Assembly: GCA_049647265.1 (NCBI GenBank)
Contig: JBARXJ010000045.1
Location: 1 to 64,000, forward strand
From: JAAURB01 sp049647265
GTDB taxonomy: Bacteria; Cyanobacteriota; Cyanobacteriia; Cyanobacteriales; Microcoleaceae
Direction: 5' to 3'
DNA length: 64,000 bases
Part shown: positions 61,526-64,000 of the stretch, piece after piece
How the letters are laid out: every line of letters starts with the position of its first letter
How positions within the stretch are numbered: the stretch's first letter is position 1
Program-made: the position numbers and the translations under genes
Notes under the pieces: model-generated
What the model was told of the DNA's origin: nothing
Seen by the model: the letters and a program-made list of their open reading frames with translations, nothing else
The model's database searches: none

Positions 61526-61701
61526 CGGAATTCTCCTCAAAGTTAGATAAATCGACAGAATGTTCTTTGCAGAGTTTGATATACTCAGTAAATATTGTCA
61601 AAAGACAGTACGTCAAAGTTTAATAATTTGTAACAAAAGTCGAAGTTAATGGCTTAGTTCAAGGAAAATAAGTATTAATCTGATTAACTTTTTGAAAAAA
61701 T
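61526..61701. promoter_or_regulatory. Shared petJ / petR control region
   Basis: The 176-base divergent region should carry both promoters and the PetR operator. A palindrome TGTC-AAAA-GACA lies at 61596-61607, and a direct GTCAAAA/GTCAAAG pair at 61597 and 61612. I do not know the exact PetR consensus well enough to assign a site. Confidence 0.5.
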
Positions 61702-62124
61702 ATGGCTTCTTTACCTGATTATCGCCCGAAAAAACTATCTCTTGGTCCTTTAGAACAAGAAATCTTAAATATTATTTGGCAATTAAACGGAGCCACTGCA
61801 AAGCAAATTCATCAACAAATTTTAGCCGATCCAGATCGAGAATTATCTTACCCCAGCGTCACAACAGTCTTACAACGCCTGACTACAAAAGGTTGGCTCA
61901 CTTGTGATAAAAGCGATCGCGCTTTCGTTTGGAAACCGTTAATTTCTCAGCAACAAGCCCAGCTTTTAAAATCACATGAACGTTTAAATCAATTTCTAGC
62001 AGTGACAAATCCCGATATGGTTGCGGCTTTTGCAGATGATTTAGATGGGGGAAGTTTAGATCAACTCGAAGCAATTGCTCAGCGGATACAAGCTATTCGT
62101 CAAGCTAGAAAGCAGGGGGAATAA
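61702..62124 (+). CDS. petR: BlaI/MecI-type copper-responsive repressor PetR
   Basis: The 140-aa protein has the BlaI/MecI winged helix (SLGPLEQEILNIIWQLNGATAKQIHQQIL, SYPSVTTVLQRLTTKGWLT) and a C-terminal dimerisation helix with the cleavage-type region (QQAQLLKSHERLNQFL). In Synechocystis the BlaI-type PetR represses petJ and activates petE, and is cleaved by the BlaR-type protease PetP in copper. The same three-gene arrangement here (divergent petJ, then petR-petP) supports the assignment. Its stop and the petP start share one A (TAATG). Confidence 0.88.
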   Translation: MASLPDYRPKKLSLGPLEQEILNIIWQLNGATAKQIHQQILADPDRELSYPSVTTVLQRLTTKGWLTCDKSDRAFVWKPLISQQQAQLLKSHERLNQFLAVTNPDMVAAFADDLDGGSLDQLEAIAQRIQAIRQARKQGE

Positions 62125-62975
62125 TGCATTTATTAATGTTAGGAATTGCTTTAATCTTAGCCCTGAGTATTCAATATATAAAGTCAATTCGTTCCACAGA
62201 ATTACCGACCTGGAGACAACGAGTACAACGCTCATTAATTGGAATTATTGTACCGCCTTTACTCTTAGCCATTACTGCGATCGCCGTGATCTGTATGGGG
62301 CCACAAGGAGAGATGTTAGGACAATCTACAGGTCTATTTGGCTATAGCTTAGCATGGGGATTTTGTGGATGGGTGCTGATTTCAGGGGGTATTCTGGTAT
62401 GGCAAGCAAAGCGATCGCTGCAAGACATCCGTCAATATCCAACTCAAATTTTATATGGAATAACAGTTCGAGTTTTAGATGAACCGATCTTATTTTGCGC
62501 TCAAATTGGGTTATGGCAACCTGAACTTGTGGTAACTGAGGGCTTTATTAATACTTTAACCCCTGAACAACAAAAAGCAGTTCTGACTCATGAACAAGCC
62601 CATTATTATTATCGGGATACGTTTTGCTTTTTTTGGTTAGGTTGGTGTCGTCACTTAACCGCCTGGTTTCCTAATACTGAAACATACTGGGAAGAACTCT
62701 TATTATTACGAGAATTACGGGCAGATCGCCTCGCTGCCAAACGGGTCGATCCGTTACTCTTGGCAGAATCATTAGTGTTAATGGTACGTCATCAAACCAT
62801 TGCCTCACCCGCCTATTATGCAACCTTTAGCGCCACGACACCCCCTAACCGTCTGGCAGAACGGATCGAGGCGTTATTAAGCGATACAGAGCCTCCTAAG
62901 GGCAGTTATTGGGATGCTTGGCAATGGCTCGGATTGATTTTGCTCCCTTTGTTAACTATTCCCTTTCATCATTAA
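62124..62975 (+). CDS. petP: BlaR/M56-family membrane metalloprotease PetP
   Basis: The 283-aa protein has four or five hydrophobic helices and an M56-type zinc site: HEQAH at 156-160 and the downstream Glu/Asp in ELRADRLA (197-201). There is no penicillin-binding sensor domain as in BlaR1, consistent with copper sensing. The ATG at 62124 overlaps the petR stop by one base. It is expected to cleave PetR when copper is available, relieving petJ control, as shown for Synechocystis. The signal-sensing part is not apparent from sequence. Confidence 0.85.
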   Translation: MHLLMLGIALILALSIQYIKSIRSTELPTWRQRVQRSLIGIIVPPLLLAITAIAVICMGPQGEMLGQSTGLFGYSLAWGFCGWVLISGGILVWQAKRSLQDIRQYPTQILYGITVRVLDEPILFCAQIGLWQPELVVTEGFINTLTPEQQKAVLTHEQAHYYYRDTFCFFWLGWCRHLTAWFPNTETYWEELLLLRELRADRLAAKRVDPLLLAESLVLMVRHQTIASPAYYATFSATTPPNRLAERIEALLSDTEPPKGSYWDAWQWLGLILLPLLTIPFHH

Positions 62976-63027
62976 TTTGAGGTGCGTCGATGACACAATT
63001 AATATTGGGTGCGCGACTTGACACACC

Positions 63028-64000
63028 CTACGGTTGATGAATTTCTCCTAATAATACTGCTTGTTTGGCTCCGGTGACCGCCGGACAATTTCCTGTGATA
63101 TTATTCATCCGCCAATACGCTAAAATGGCAAAGGCGATCGCTTCTTTATAATCTGCATCTAAACCTGCATCAGTGGTGGTTAAAATGGGGATGGGATCTA
63201 AGTGATGTTGGAGGCGTTGTTTCAGATAGCTATTGTGACTGCCACCGCCACAGAGTAACACTTGATCCGGCATTTGGGGTAAAAACTGATGGTAACTTTG
63301 GGCAATTGAAGCGGCGGTTAATTCGGTTAAAGTCGCGAGAATATCAGCAGAATTGAGATCGTAATTTTGGGCTTCAGTTAGGCATTGATGCAGATAAGCC
63401 AAACCAAACAATTCTCGTCCGGTAGACTTAGGCGGCGGTTGGTGAAAAAAGTCCTGTTGTAGCCATTGTTGCACTAATTCTAAACAAGGGGTTCCGGTTG
63501 CTGCGATCGCCCCATTTTTATCATAGGTTTGGTTACCATTAGAAAAATGCTCAACGGCTAAATCCAGTAAACTATTGGCAGGGCCTGTATCCCAGCCTAA
63601 AATTTTACCTTGAGTAGCCAAAGGCGGTAAATAAGTCACATTGCCAATACCGCCTAAATTTTGCACACAGCGATAAGATTGGGGATGAGTTAACAAGGCA
63701 ATATCTACAGCAGAAACCAGTGGTGCGCCTTCTCCCCCGGCTTCGAGGTCAGCTTGTCGAAAATTACTCACTGTAGGAATAGCTGTTAACTGAGCGATCG
63801 CAGCCCCCCGTCCAAGCTGTAAACTATATCCCATCTGGAACTGCGGGCTATTGAGTTGGGGCGGTTGATGGAATACAGTTTGACCATGGGAACCAATCAA
63901 TTGCGCTGCGGGTTGTCCTTTTTGGATGGCATTAGCCGCTTCAGCAAAACAGATAGCGATATTATGATCTAAAGCTGCTAATTCAGCCATAGATAACGCT
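63028..64000 (-). CDS. anmK: Anhydro-N-acetylmuramic acid kinase (5' end outside window)
   Basis: The visible 324 codons are the C-terminal part of a protein usually of about 370-390 aa; the frame stays open to base 64000 (…ALSMAELAAL), so the ATG at 63990 is internal. Markers are IGSHGQTVFHQP, SNFRQADLEAGGEGAPLV, NLGGIGNVTYL, GWDTGPANSLLD and LLCGGGSHN. AnmK cleaves and phosphorylates the anhydro ring of 1,6-anhydro-MurNAc to give MurNAc-6-phosphate during cell-wall recycling. It lies leftward and convergent with petP. Confidence 0.9.
   Translation of the reverse strand, partial: ALSMAELAALDHNIAICFAEAANAIQKGQPAAQLIGSHGQTVFHQPPQLNSPQFQMGYSLQLGRGAAIAQLTAIPTVSNFRQADLEAGGEGAPLVSAVDIALLTHPQSYRCVQNLGGIGNVTYLPPLATQGKILGWDTGPANSLLDLAVEHFSNGNQTYDKNGAIAATGTPCLELVQQWLQQDFFHQPPPKSTGRELFGLAYLHQCLTEAQNYDLNSADILATLTELTAASIAQSYHQFLPQMPDQVLLCGGGSHNSYLKQRLQHHLDPIPILTTTDAGLDADYKEAIAFAILAYWRMNNITGNCPAVTGAKQAVLLGEIHQP

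Overview
This window is chromosomal DNA from a filamentous, Oscillatoriales-like cyanobacterium; a Planktothrix-type organism is my best guess, not a proof. The evidence is the gene content (rpaA, a Cph1-type phytochrome with Rcp1, cytochromes c6 and M, a helical carotenoid protein, cyanobacterial MenE and PanB, DUF4912, DUF3326 and DUF6464 proteins), the many HIP1 octamers (GCGATCGC), the low G+C, and short tandem or palindromic intergenic repeats typical of such genomes.

Layout. 1-8587: the 3' part of a giant repetitive DUF4912 protein, a twice-frameshifted Crp/FNR pseudogene, an EI24-family membrane protein, a likely structured small RNA with its own promoter and terminator, gatA, and an inositol-phosphatase-family gene. 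8543-18770: a roughly 10.1-kb integrative element in the 3' end of a tRNA-Thr(UGU) gene, bounded by 86-bp direct repeats. It carries a tyrosine recombinase, a 53-aa ORF, a TOPRIM/D5-type primase-helicase, a membrane-anchored P-loop ATPase, a run of small membrane, coiled or unknown proteins (one too short for ordinary ORF calling) and a ribbon-helix-helix regulator. No capsid, relaxase or partition gene is recognisable.

18729-45043: core and accessory chromosome: tRNA-Thr, cytM, a cupin/CocE-hydrolase pair, a helical carotenoid protein, DUF2853, the cph1-rcp1-REC/histidine-kinase cluster, menE, a YaaW protein, a diguanylate cyclase, an O-antigen-ligase-like protein, a nucleoside hydrolase, a GntR regulator, a dienelactone hydrolase, a seven-copy 30-bp minisatellite inside a 59-bp direct repeat, an RTX-CAP protein, panB and a Ser/Thr kinase.

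45281-64000: a BchH/CobN-family chelatase with an in-frame palindromic insertion, followed at once by an ArsR regulator; rpaA; a YiaAB-like protein; an SbmA/BacA-type ABC exporter; a ferredoxin-DUF3326 operon; glmS; a TPR protein; the divergent petJ / petR-petP copper-switch locus; and the partial anmK.

The most unusual items are the compact element with an unassigned ATPase/membrane-protein module, the candidate small RNA at 5917-6137, the palindromic repeat exapted into the chelatase coding sequence, and the repetitive DUF4912 protein.
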